Part shown: positions 36,501 to 47,350 of the stretch, piece after piece
How positions within the stretch are numbered: the stretch's first letter is position 1
Layout of the letters: every line of letters starts with the position of its first letter
DNA from: Drosophila pseudoobscura
Lineage: Eukaryota; Arthropoda; Insecta; Diptera; Drosophilidae
DNA length: 64,000 nt
Direction of reading: 5' to 3'
Assembly (NCBI RefSeq): GCF_009870125.1
Contig: NC_046680.1
Span: 22,711,501-22,775,500, forward strand
Made by a program: the position numbers and the translations under genes
Notes under the pieces: model-generated
What the model saw: only the letters and a program-made list of their open reading frames with translations
Databases searched by the model: none
What the model was told of the DNA's origin: nothing

Positions 36501-36954
36501 GAATATATTTCCCTCTTGTCACCAGATTCATAAATTATACGGATCGCATAGACAATTTATCATAATAGGAGTTTTGCCGCAGGAATTGCCTGTAAGATCA
36601 ATCTGGAAAACAGCAGTGACGTCTAAGCCATGGAAAATATGATCGACCACATCGATCTAGATAGTTGTTGTTGCAGCCAGTTAAGGATTTGTATTATAGT
36701 CTGGTAGCGAAAGCCGGACGCGATCCATTCGAGCATTCAACCACTAAGGACCAAAATTATAGTGCCGCCCACAAGATTAGCTCTTACTGTATGCGAAAGA
36801 AGGCTCTCGAAATTGAATCCTACCTCTTAGGTCAGGCATCGAAATTTAAGGTTACCGCATATTCGATTACAACCTTCGTATTTGCATCATATTTACAAAA
36901 TATACAAGAATTTAGGAAGAATTTAACCACAAATGCCGACACGACATTTTGCTG
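33501..36954. other. Intergenic; one unconvincing open frame
   Basis: No supported gene. A plus-strand frame at 36665-37054 (about 129 codons, starting at TTG) includes KDQNYSAAHKISSYCMRKKA. It runs into the dispersed repeat at 36955 and lacks an ATG in frame, so it may be an old remnant. A 184-codon minus-strand frame at 34773-34219 has no recognisable domain. Confidence 0.4.
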
Positions 36955-37150
36955 TCTGTTTGCCGTCCAAGAATTCACTACGAGATTGTTGCCCTTCTTT
37001 GAGATTTACCGTTTTTCTTGTCCACTGCCGGTCCCATTGCTGTGTAGGGGCTAGTGAGAGAGTGCCTAGAGCAAAACACGACTCGCTGACAGAGGATCGT
37101 ATGCGGCAATGTGTGTGTTAAAAAGAGAAAGAGGTAAATGAAACCCGACA
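36955..37150. repeat. Dispersed repeat, copy B
   Basis: Partner of 13763-14035. It starts near CTGTCTGTTTGCCGTCCAAG and keeps AATTCACTACGAGATTGTT, TTGTCCACTGCCGGTCCCAT and a final GAAACCCGAC. It lies about 340 bases beyond the resilin stop codon, so it may reach into that gene's 3' untranslated region. Confidence 0.55.
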
Positions 37151-37492
37151 GGGTGTGTTGTATTTGTAGGTATTTATCGTTTATTTCATTACTTAAATAT
37201 TTATCAAATATTCGGTAATCATTTAATTAATTTTTTTTTGGGTTATTTTCTTGCACTTGCATCTACAACAATATGAACTTATTCTAATCGGAGTCTTGGG
37301 GACGATGGTAGATCGAAGGAATAGGCATGATACACCCCAAGATGAGTAAGAGATAGAGATGGAGTCTTGAGATTGGGCTAAGAATGAGGAGAGGAGGGGG
37401 TCATAGTTCTAGAAAGTCTTAAGTACTAGGTAATGAAAGTTCTAGCTAATGTGTCCTGGAATCGATCTACGCGTACGAGTATTGCCTGTCGT

Positions 37493-39866
37493 TTAGTATC
37501 TGTAGCCACTGCCGTCATTGTCGCCGTTCTGGCCGCCGGGACCGAAGCCATTGCGGCCCTGACCCTGACCCTGACCCTGTGGCTTGCCGCTGGAGTAACC
37601 ATTCTGGCCGAGATCTTGACCACCTGGACGCCCACCGGAGTAGCCACCTGCGCCCAAGTCTTGACCGCCAGGACGTCCACCGGAATAGCCATCGCGACCT
37701 AGATCCTGACCACCGATCTGGCGTCCACCGTTGCTATTGCCTCCAGGACGACCGCCGGAGAAGCCTTGTCCCTGATCGCTGCCATCCGGGCCGGTGACAC
37801 GTCCAGCGATGATCACCCGACCGCCGTCGCTGCCAGCATTTCCACCGTTGCCGCCGGGTCGACCGCTGGAGTAACCATTCTGTCCCAGATCCTGGCCACC
37901 AGGACGTCCACCGGAGTAGCCACCGGCGCCCAAGTCTTGACCACCTGGGCGTCCACCAGAATAACCATTCTGTCCTAAATCCTGGCCGCCAGGACGCCCA
38001 CCAGAGTAGCCACTGGCGCCCAAGTCTTGACCGCCAGGACGTCCACCGGAGTAACCATTCTGTCCAAGATCCTGACCTCCTGGGCGCCCACCGGAATAGC
38101 CATCACGACCAAGATCCTGTCCACCAGGGCGTCCGCCGGAGTAACCATTCTGTCCTAGATCCTGTCCACCAGGGCGTCCGCCAGAGTAACCGTTCTGTCC
38201 TAGTTCCTGACCTCCTGGGCGCCCACCGTTGCCATTGCCTCCAGGACGTCCGCTCGAGTAGCCATCGGCGCCCAGATTCTGGCCACCAGGACCGCTGGCG
38301 CCCCCATCGTTGGCCTCGCCCTCGTAGCGGATCTGTGGCCGATATCCTTGCTGGTCCGCCTCGTACTCGACGATCTGCGGGTAAAGAAAGCCAGAGAGAA
38401 GAGAGAGATTAGCAGTGACATAGCAGTGGCGGGAGCGGAGCAGGGAAGGATCATCGCCTGTTGCCCGCCGCCGTCTCGTCCGGCTCGGCGCTTACTTGCT
38501 TCCTTCCGTCGGGCAACAGGACATTGTACTGGCCGGTGGTGAAGTCACCGTCGCGCATCTCTGAATGCCCGAACGAGAGCCCACTGGGGGCGTCCTCGAC
38601 CTGGTAATTAAACTCGTACTTAGCCGGCTCCTGCGGCGCAGAGCATAGCAGAGCGAGGGGCGGTACCGAGGAGCGGGGGGCGTGTGGAGAAAGAGAGAGA
38701 AATAGACAGATAGAGACAAGAGATCAAGAGCAGTAGGGGAAGGCGCAAGCAAGCGGTGCAGAGAGAGGTACAGAGAGAGAGAGAGAGATTGAGAACTACC
38801 AAGAGAACCAGCAAGAGATCAGGGCGAGGGCGTGCATCAAGGCGCTGTGCAGAAGGGGCGGAGAGGTGTCGAGTGTCGCATGTCGCATGTCAGGCTCCGT
38901 ACGGATGTGTGTGGATGAGAACCCATCCCGAATCTACTACGGTCTACTCACATCGTTGTCGTAGTCGGCGCCACTGCCTCCAGGACCGCCGGATCCGCCG
39001 CCAGCTCCTGCGCCAGAAGCAGGGGGACCGTAGGAGTCCGATGGACGACCGCCGGATCCTGCACCTGGAGCACCGTAGCTACTCGAAGGACGACCACCAC
39101 CGTTGCCGTTGCCATTGCCGGAAGCTCCAGGAGCACCATAAGAGTCGGAAGGACGACCTCCTTGTCCTTGGCCGGGAGCGCCATAATTGCTGGAAGGACG
39201 ACTACCACCATTGCCGTTGCCATTGCCGGAAGCTCCAGGAGCACCATAAGAGTCGGAAGGACGACCGCCTTGTCCTTGGCCGGGAGCGCCATAACTGCTG
39301 GAAGGACGACCACCACCATTGCCATTGCCATTGCCGGAAGCTCCAGGAGCACCATAAGAGTCGGAAGGACGACCGCCTTGTCCTTGGCCAGGAGCACCAT
39401 AACTGCTGGAAGGACGACCACCACCGTTGCCATTGCCATTGCCGGAAGCTCCTGGAGCACCGTAAGAGTCGGAAGGACGACCGCCTTGTCCTTGTCCTTG
39501 TCCTGGAGCGCCATAGCTGCTGGAGGGACGTCCGCCGCCGTTGGCGTTGCCAGGAGCACCATAGCTGCTAGAGGGACGTCCGCCGCCGTTTCCGTTGCCA
39601 CCAACGCCTGGGGCACCGTAAGAGTCTGAGGGCTTGCCACCAAAACCGCCTTGGGCTTGTCCCTGTCCTTGTCCTTGTCCTTGTCCTAGTCCAGGAGGAC
39701 CGTAAGAATCCGTTGGACGACCACCTGGGCCTCCACCCTGTGCTCCTGGGCCGCTCTGCCCCGGTGCACCATAGCTATCGGACGGCGGGAGGTAGGAGTT
39801 GACTGGAGGCTCGGGACGCGCCAGAACCGCCGTGCAGAGCAGCGTGAGGCCGAGTAACTTGAACAT
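37493..39866 (-). CDS. resilin: Resilin (pro-resilin)
   Basis: Rubber-like cuticle protein, cross-linked through tyrosines outside the cell. Exons on the minus strand are 39866-38952, 38630-38496 and 38374-37493, giving 643 residues. Residues 1-16 are a signal peptide, MFKLLGLTLLCTAVLA. Exon 1 holds about 17 elastic units such as GGRPSDSYGAPG with Gln/Asn/Gly spacers. Exon 2 begins EPAKYEFNYQVEDAPSGLSF and with the start of exon 3 (IVEYEADQQGYRPQIRYEG) forms the Rebers-Riddiford chitin-binding domain. Exon 3 holds a second family, GYSGGRPGGQDLG, about 13 copies. The order matches D. melanogaster resilin. Exon 2 is 45 codons between phase-0 borders, so skipping keeps the frame, in line with known isoforms lacking part of the chitin-binding domain. 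It ends GSGYRY. Confidence 0.97.
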
Positions 39867-39974
39867 ATTCCACGCTGCTATAGGGGATCTCTGATCTGTG
39901 CCTGAATCTGGATGCGTAGGTGGATGTGGATCTGCGGATCTGGTTGTGTAGCGCCTCGAAGCAGCGCCGAATTC

Positions 39975-40014
39975 TGACTGATCTCCGTCTGCAGCCGGGT
40001 CGCGTATTTATATG
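39975..40014 (-). promoter_or_regulatory. TATA promoter of resilin
   Basis: On the minus strand CATATAAATA (40014-40005) is followed about 25 bases on by ATCAGTCAG (near 39984-39976), a good Drosophila TCAGTY initiator. This gives a leader of about 115 bases before the ATG. Confidence 0.75.
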
Positions 40015-41447
40015 AAACGATCGCAAAACTGAAAGTCGAGGATGCACACACACCACACCACACCACACAGAGAACAGAGCGACGGGGCCCTCGGTTATGA
40101 GTTGATGGGGCAGCCGAGACGAGACTCATCTGTGCTGCGGTGGCGGTGGCGATGGCGCTGCCAGTGGCAACATGTGGCAACCACAGCCACGAACAGCTGC
40201 TGCCACATACGATCATCTTCAAACAGCGAAAACTCAGCTGCATTTGGAGCTTGTCGCTGTTGCTGTTGCCGGCTGGCAGTGCCCCGCCAGCGCCAGCAAA
40301 AATCTCAATCAACGCTCAAGCATAGGCATGGCTCTGCTCTGCTCTACTCTGCTCTGCTCTGCTCTGGCTTGGATCGCACGTGAAGGCAGGCAGCCCCGAG
40401 ATTCCGTTTCCAACTGGGTTGCGGGTTGCCAAGCTGATTTGCCTTCTTTCGGCGCACAGCACAGCACATCTTCGAGACGAGTGATTGTGTTTGCAAAGAG
40501 CAGAGCCCTGCCTCCCTCTGCCTAGGCCCCTGCCCCCATGCCCATCTCCATCTCCAAGTCTGAGTCTCTGACTCTGGAGTTACGTTGGCGCAAAGTAGTC
40601 TACTCGGTCGCTGGGTGAATGTGTCGGCGGCGTCTGCTGCATCTTCAGTGTGCTTGCCGCTCTTGTTGTTGTTATTGTTGTTGTCGCCGTCTTCGTTTGT
40701 GACAAGCTCCGTATTTGTTGCATGTTGTTGCATTTGTTTGCCTTGTCAAATATAATATAGAAAAAGGTACGAGTATGTGTACAACTGCGATTAAAGAATA
40801 TCGTGCCAAATGCGACCCCAATTGGGTGTAGATCTATGCTCACATCCGAATGCGTTTTGATGGCTTACAGATTACAGATCGTTGAATGGTAGATCGGCAA
40901 AGATCAGATGAAGGGAATGCTATAGATCTCAATGAATTTCTACTCCAATTGTGCTTTAATTGATTCATTCAGAGTGATTCCAAGAGATCAGTCGAATCTC
41001 TGGCCCATTCATTCAGATCAACTCCTTCTACTCCCCCACTCCATTGATTCATTCATTGATTCCGTTGATAGATCGCGGCCCACATGAGGAGATTCCCCCA
41101 GCTTATGGGAAATTAATTGCATAGACTTTTCCCAGTCAGCCGCCCACCGCTTGGGAAGTAGCGCCATTCACACACAGCCTTCAGCTTTAGCTTCAGACAC
41201 CGTCGCGACGACAAATGGGAACGTGCAGAATTAATTGCCCCAAGCAGTGGGTACGTGCCTGGCCATGGCAGGCAGCTGCTCATCCCCATCCTCAAGCTCA
41301 TCCTGCTCCGTGTCAGACGTGCGGGTCAGAAGCGGGCGATTTGCCTAAGATTTGACGATCGGAGTCGGATCACGTCGGCAGCTTAACCTCCCACCGGGTT
41401 GCCGTCAACCCACATAACTCATTTGGTAGTAGCGCATCTAGATTCTC
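40015..41447. other. Resilin 5' flank, no gene seen
   Basis: Holds a GCTCT array, Gln/Leu-type CTG runs and a GTTGTT-rich stretch near 40660-40690. No coding region is supported. Confidence 0.5.
40331..40365. repeat. GCTCT pentamer array
   Basis: Seven tandem pentamers; six read GCTCT and the fourth reads ACTCT. Confidence 0.95.
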
Positions 41448-41453
41448 TTTATT
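41448..41453 (-). terminator. Polyadenylation signal of Vkor
   Basis: AATAAA on the minus strand, about 55 bases after the Vkor stop codon. Confidence 0.65.
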
Positions 41454-41506
41454 TATTTGCATTTTTGCATACTTTACAACTACTATACCGATAATAAGAA
41501 ACGATT

Positions 41507-42153
41507 TCACTCGATGGCCATCTTTTTGGGTTGGTACAGGTAGAGGCGCTTGTAGCGCCCATGGACCTCCAGAAAGAGCAGCGTGTGGACCACATAGATG
41601 AGCAGGCAGACCACACAACAATCGAACAGGACGAAGATTAGGAGAAAACCCAGGTAGAAGCACAGGAGCAGCGTCAGAATGGAGACCAAAAGCTGCAGCA
41701 GGCACATCCAGCGCAGCTCGAAGAAGGCTGCGAAAGAGATAATCCTTTAGATCTCCACACATATTGATGTAGTTCTGCAGACTTACAGCTTGCAAAGAGC
41801 AGCACATAGAAGACACTACCTATGGCTCCATTCGGGGGATTCAGGTAGTAGTTGGAGGTGGATCCAAACAGCAGCTGTGTCAAACCAAAGCCACGTCCAT
41901 AGCTTACAGGGAGGAAAGCAGTGTGTTTCATTGGGTGTCTTCAAGCTCTAAGGGAAGTAGGGTATGCCACTCACTCTGACTTGAAGACGGCTGTGCAGCT
42001 AACCTTCTCCGCCAGATCGCACATGGCCACGTAGTCTTCATCCTGGTCCAGCTGCATCTTCACGTACAGAGAGTACAAAGAGATGGCAAGGCCACAGATG
42101 CAGATCCATCTGAGGCGGGCGCCAGTGGCTGTGGTTTCCTCCGGCTGACTCAT
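41507..42153 (-). CDS. Vkor: Vitamin K epoxide reductase
   Basis: Small four-helix membrane oxidoreductase of the endoplasmic reticulum that reduces vitamin K epoxide or quinone. Exons on the minus strand are 42153-41975, 41902-41787 and 41727-41507, giving 171 residues. Membrane segments include [16 protein letters not shown] and VFYVLLFAS. The loop cysteine pair is present in [17 protein letters not shown], followed by the conserved [14 protein letters not shown]. The active-site CxxC is CVVC within [12 protein letters not shown], aligning with CIVC of human VKORC1. Thus all four redox cysteines are kept. Flies lack the vertebrate clotting cascade, so the substrate use is unclear. Gene structure is simple and intact, with AATAAA close behind. 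Confidence 0.95.
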
Positions 42154-44383
42154 TCTGTGGCCACAAGGATAATGAACTCTGGCTAGGGGGAAACAGGTTG
42201 TCTCTTGCCGACAAGGAACCAGGGCTGCCAGGCGGCGCAGGCTATGGTTCCCTGTGGGAAAACTCTGAGCTGCGGGGCAGAAATTGACAACCCTGTTGGC
42301 GGCTGCGCGGTGAAAATTGTGCGTAATTTGATATACCCTTTGCTTGGGGTTTCAGGATTGGGCTGGGAGCTTACAGCACAGCAAAAGAAAAGGACACAAA
42401 AAAGAAAGTTATATTTTTAAGGGTATCTCTATCTACCAAACTATTATTATTGGATTATTCTTGAATCCATTATTTGGAATGATAGAATCGAAAGACCCAA
42501 CAAAAATCTCTTTGTTTTTTATTATCAAGGATTACATTTGGTGGAAATTCTAGACTAAAAATTTCTAGACTGCATAATGTTTATAATGTGTGAAAGGGTA
42601 TTCAGAGCATCCACTCTCTATGAGAGTATATTTATGTTGTTTTTCTCTTTGGGTTCGCATAAATATCCATTCTCCCTTAATTTGCTGTGACAGGAGAGCA
42701 ACAGGTACACCGCGTATCCGCGTCCCTGCATTGCGGGGGAGTGCTGGGTAAATACTGCGTAGCGAACTATAAATTGAGGCTAGGTAAACAACGAAATGGA
42801 ATGGGATGATGATAGGGAAATCCATGGTCCATGGCTGGCATAAACATCCCCACCTCACCTCACCTTACCTCACCACCGCCGAAACATTTAGTTTCGCTCC
42901 ATTGCATGCATATGAAATTAGCGACTTCGGCGACATCATCGAAGTGCCAGACATGCCAGAGACTGCTCCACGAGGCCCAGAGACCCAGAGAAGAGACAAA
43001 CGCAGACTACAGACTGCAGATAGAGACTAGTACATAGATGATGCTCATGACGCTCCCCCTGCTGGTCGGGTCGGGGTCGGGGCATGTCACAATGGTGTGC
43101 CCACTCTCCCGATCTCTACTCTCCGCACATTGGGCATGTTGTGCTCATGTCCCTTTTTAATTTATGGCCTCACGAATTTGAATTTATTTATGTGTATTTA
43201 AGAAGGAAGCAGGCAGCAGGCAAATGAAGTGATGGATAAATCCACGTGAGAGACATGAGGCAACCAAATGGAAACAATTTACAAAATTGCAGCCAGTAGC
43301 CACTCCACCGCTCCAAAAAGATCCAACCGATGCGATCCCGCCCGCTGGCAAAGTGAAGTGACGAATTTTACACAACCTTGGCAGCAGCAGCAGCAGCAGC
43401 ATAGACAGTCACCGCAGTGGCACTGTCTCTCTACGGAGACTCTACGGTGTGGTAGAACCCTTCTAAGCAGCTGTCAGATCGATTGAGGCTCAGGCTCCAG
43501 CCTCAGCCTACACCTGGTTGCTCCTAATTTACCTATAAATTGGGAGCAAACATCAGGCTCTGGGTTGGGGGGTTTATTGAACTTTACACTTCAAATACGT
43601 TTCAAATACGAGCGAGATTCGCGCAGCTCTGATCGAATGGAATGGGGCTTTGATGCGTTTAGAAGGGCTAATGTCAGGCAGCAGCACCACCAGCTGCAGA
43701 TACTTCTTCTTCACCTCGAGCACGCGCTGTTGACTGGTTTGGTTGTACCCTTTACGAGAGGGTTACCATGGTTTCGAACCAATGCATGATTGGATAATGA
43801 TAGCCTTAGTATCTGCAAGGGTATCCAAGCTGCGACCTTCAAATCTAGCCATCTTTTGGTGCTGCATCGTTTGCGGCGTGTAGATCCGTGATCAAAATCA
43901 AGTGAATTGCAGTGCACTGCAACAACAAAAGCGCCTCAAGTGCAGCTGAATGCTGAATGCAGAATGATGGAGCTGCAGCTTTTGACGATTATGATTATGT
44001 TGAAGGTAAACGCTTTTGGAAACGCTTGCCTTTTGTTGCAAGTTCTGTCACCGCTGCACGCTGCACGTGTGTCAACTGGAAACTGCAAACTGGAAACCGA
44101 ACACTCTAAGGAAGTTAAGGTTGCTGTTGCGTGCCACGCTGCGAGATGTGGCAATCGGCACACATTTGTATGCGTCATTTGGCTTAATAAATTCGCAATT
44201 AATTAAAATCAATGCAACGCGAATTGTCATCAAAATGCTAATGGCAATGATTAGGCTTTTACGAGTGCATAAGTGAACTGAGAATTGGGAAAGAACAGAG
44301 CTATGGGATTTGAAAAAACAATTATTATAAAATATAGCCGAACAAAAGGGTCTTAAATATGTATATCCCATATTCTTCGCGAT
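42154..44383. other. Intergenic between Vkor and Arp53D
   Basis: No gene supported. Contains a 20-base CAG-type run at 43381-43400 (GCAGCAGCAGCAGCAGCAGC) and simple TCACCTCACC-type repetition near 42854-42880. Confidence 0.5.
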
Positions 44384-45686
44384 TTAGAAGCACTTGCGAT
44401 GCACGATGCTGGCACCCACCTCCTCATACTCCGACCGGTTGATCCACATGTCTTGGAAGGTGCTGAGGGAGGCCAGCACCGAGCCACCCATCCAGACGGC
44501 AAACTGTCGGTGGGGACAGGCCTTGATCTTGATGCTGGTTCCGGGCGGCGACATCTGGATTAGCTCCCGATGCATGCGCTCCGCCATATTGGGAAACATG
44601 GTGGTGCCGCCAGAGAGCACAATGTTATCGTATAGATGACGCCGTAGATCAATGTCGCACTGGAGGATCGACTTGCTGGTGGCCTCGTGCACACCCAGCA
44701 TCTGCAGCCCCAGCAGCTTGGGCTGGAACAGAGCCTCCGGACAGCGGAAGCGCTCGCTTCCGAGCTTAATCCTCTGGCCGTCGGGCAGCTGGTAGACCTC
44801 TTCGTCGGAACTGCACGAATTCTGCTGGAGTCTGTCGGATTGCTCCATCAATTCTCGATCGTAGTCCAGGGAAACGTAGCAGTGCTTCTCCTTTATTTCG
44901 CGAACAATGTCCCGCTCGGCACTGGTGGTCATATTGCGGCCACGCTCCGTCAGCAGCTTGCACAGATACTCGCTCAGATCCCGGCCAGCCAGATCCAGAC
45001 GCATGCAGCCATGCGATACGGAGTACCCCTCGTAGATAGGCACCGTGTGGGTGACACCGTCGCCAGAGTCCAGGACCAGGCCAGTGGTGCGTCCAGTGGC
45101 GTAGAGCGAAAGCACCGCCTGTATGGCCACGTACAGGGCCGGCACATCGAACCTCTCGAACACGATCTCAGCCATCTTCTCGCGGTTCGCCCGCGGGTTG
45201 AGCGGGGCCTCTGTGAGTAGCAGGGGAGAATCCCCGGGCTTGACCTTCAGCAGGTCATAGGTGTGCTTCCAGATCTTCTCCATGTCGTCCCAATTGGTGA
45301 CCACGCCGTGCTCAATGGGATACTTCAGGGCTAGCATGCCCCGCTTGTTGATCGCCGCCTCACCAACGGCGTCCTGGATGCGGCAGTCCACCAACACATT
45401 CTGGTGGCGTGGCCGCCCGACGACCGAAGGGAAGACCACCTTTGGCTTGCTGTCGCTGCAGAATCCCGCCTTGCACACACCCGATCCATTGTCGATGATG
45501 ACCGACTTATGAGCCATCGGAACTGCTTCTTCAATAGCTGCAGGAACCACTGTGAGTGCGTGGGCCAAGAAGGTTGGGTTGCCAGAGGATTAACTTACGA
45601 AACTTTAGATACTTTTGGAGAATTTTCTGTGCTTTTTTGTCGGTCAGATCGAGCTGGATTCGAGAGGGAACACAGAAATCAGACAT
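44384..45686 (-). CDS. Arp53D: Arp53D, testis-type divergent actin
   Basis: Two exons on the minus strand, 45686-45599 and 45549-44384, with a 49-base GTAAGT intron; 417 residues. Exon 1 gives an N-terminal extension, [20 protein letters not shown], before the actin fold starts at [14 protein letters not shown]. Without exon 1 the only ATG would be at 45517. Actin motifs kept are [61 protein letters not shown] and the C-terminal VHRKCF. The DNase-binding loop diverges ([19 protein letters not shown]), as do [15 protein letters not shown] and residues around FQPKLLG. From published knowledge this gene is male-germline expressed and fast evolving. The length fits the D. melanogaster protein (about 411). 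It starts only 278 bases beyond the Sod2 stop. Confidence 0.93.
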
Positions 45687-45876
45687 CTTATATGGTTATT
45701 GTGTTTGTCAATAGAAAGTTTTAATGAATGGCAAAAGCATTGGACGGAAAACTCACAGCTTACATACACATCATTCAAATGTGGCGCTACACACGCGCGT
45801 CAGTGTTTGAAAATAGCAGTAGAGTGGTTTATGCGGCAGTTAAAGTTCCAAACAAATGATTGCTAATGATTACCAA

Positions 45877-45882
45877 TTTATT
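45877..45882 (-). terminator. Polyadenylation signal of Sod2
   Basis: AATAAA on the minus strand, about 80 bases after the Sod2 stop, inside the short interval before Arp53D. Confidence 0.6.
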
Positions 45883-45962
45883 TTTGCCGAAATCTCAGAC
45901 TACAGAGTGTGGATCTATGATCCGATGCTTAAATATTAACACACAGAACGTAAAGCAGCATT

Positions 45963-46763
45963 CTAGGTAGTCAGCTTCTTGGCCTCCTGGAAGCGGCACG
46001 AGATGTCGTCCCAGTTGGCGATGTCCCAGATGGCCTCCACATACGAGGGACGCACGTTCTTGTACTGCAAGTAGTAGGCGTGCTCCCACACATCGATGCC
46101 GAAGAGGGGCACCAGGCCGGTACTGGCCTCGAGAGGATCCTGGTTGGGCAAGGCAGCCAGCTGCAGCTTGCCCGACTTCTTGTTATAGCCCAGCCAGCCC
46201 CATCCAGAACCCTGAACGGCAACTGTGAGGGCGCTGAGCTCCTTCTTGAATTCGTCGAAGCTCTTCCACTGCGACTCGATGGCCTTCTTGAGGTCGTCGC
46301 TGGGTGTGGACTTTTTGGGCGAGAGATTCTGCCAGAAGATGCTGTGGTTGATGTGACCGCCGCCGTTGAAGCGCAGGGCCGGGGCCAGCTGAATGATCTT
46401 CGAGGTGTTGTTCTTGGACGAGGCTTCCGCCAGCTGCTCCTCGGCCGCGTTCAGGTTGTTGACGTAGGTCTGGTGGTGCTTCTGGTGGTGCAGCTCCATG
46501 ATCTCGCGGCAGATAATGGGCTCCAATGCGGCATAGTCGTACGCCAGCTTGGGCAGCGAATGCTTGCCGCGCACTGAAATGCTGCTGTGGGGGTACAACA
46601 ATGTGCATTAGTAGATATTCAAGATCATGGTCGCCATTATGTTGCTGCAATTGTTGTTTTATTGCTTTTTATGTAACCGGACAGAGGTTGAGCCGGCATC
46701 GATTAATTGCATTAATTGCTGCACTTACCGCGCTGCCTGGGAGAGTTTGCGAGCTGTAAACAT
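45963..46763 (-). CDS. Sod2: Mitochondrial manganese superoxide dismutase
   Basis: Converts superoxide to hydrogen peroxide in the mitochondrial matrix. Two exons on the minus strand, 46763-46729 and 46584-45963; 218 residues. The N-terminus [20 protein letters not shown] is a basic, amphipathic mitochondrial presequence, cut before KHSLPKL. Metal ligands lie in [13 protein letters not shown] (first His), [11 protein letters not shown] (second His) and [19 protein letters not shown] (Asp and His of DVWEHAY). [14 protein letters not shown] is also characteristic. The end reads [10 protein letters not shown]. All four ligands are present, so it should be active. The promoter side has several DRE motifs shared with the unc-104 side. 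Confidence 0.97.
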
Positions 46764-46854
46764 GACTGTGGTTTGCTTACTGCAAAATATAGATATTTAT
46801 TTAGAGCAGGGAATTATTTATTTTATTTAAGTAAAAACCTTACATTTCTCTTGG

Positions 46855-46900
46855 TCCAGTATCGATAACACTGTTGATAAAATCGATATCGATAGCGCTG
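46855..46900. promoter_or_regulatory. DRE cluster, probable bidirectional Sod2/unc-104 promoter
   Basis: TATCGATAA at 46860-46868 and AATCGATATCGATAG at 46881-46895 contain full TATCGATA DRE sites, bound by DREF in Drosophila. They lie about 100 bases upstream of the Sod2 ATG on one side. On the other side they precede the presumed unc-104 leader exon. Confidence 0.65.
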
Positions 46901-47049
46901 CTCATAAATGCGTTTCACAGCCAGAGTGCGTAATGTATTCAGGGTGTCATCTCTAAGCGCGATATCAGCTGTTACCCCGCTGCAGCAACCCAACAAACAA
47001 AACAAAATATTGGGGCGGAAAATTCACTTCTCACCCGTTTTCCTTGGCT

Positions 47050-47350
47050 GGTAAATGCCCCAACAAATGGCCACCAACCGCTGGCAGAGTCGTTTGTTGC
47101 GTGTTCTCGTAATGGCCATCGCCGACCTCAAATTCAATCAAAATAGAATTTAAATCAAAAACTAAGGAACGAAATTCTACGTGTTTTGGTGCTGAATCCC
47201 AATTAAACCTAAGAAAATCGTTCAAATTGAGTGCAATTAAGCAGCCATTAATTGTGATTGTGATTAAATAGGCAAGCAGAAATCAAAAGAAAGTGTTTCC
47301 CACATTCCAGGCGCCATAGGAAGAGTCGCCAAAGGAGTCTCCGTTTGAAT
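47050..47350 (+). other. Probable 5' untranslated exon of unc-104
   Basis: Ends at GTTTGAAT followed by a perfect GTAAGTAAC donor at 47351. It has no long coding frame. The only matching acceptor before a strong start codon on this strand is TTTCACTCCAG at 54339-54349, 50 bases before the unc-104 ATG. The 5' border is not visible. The leader could instead serve the small frame at 52132. Confidence 0.5.

Noticed and set aside
36665-37054. 129-codon plus-strand frame with KDQNYSAAHKISSYCMRKKA
   Set aside because: No ATG start, and the 3' third lies in a dispersed repeat. Not enough to call a gene.
38756-39571. 271-codon plus-strand frame rich in Arg/His/Lys
   Set aside because: It is the complement of the resilin exon 1 repeats; repeat phasing keeps other frames open. 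The minus-strand resilin frame has a signal peptide and known motifs.
43740-43790. GGTTTCGAACCA near 43768, resembling a tRNA B box
   Set aside because: No A box or foldable acceptor stem at the right distance; no tRNA was found anywhere in the window.
44687-45220. 177-codon plus-strand frame
   Set aside because: Shadow of the Arp53D actin frame on the opposite strand.
46080-46577. 165-codon plus-strand frame
   Set aside because: Shadow of Sod2 exon 2; codon bias and motifs fit only the minus strand.
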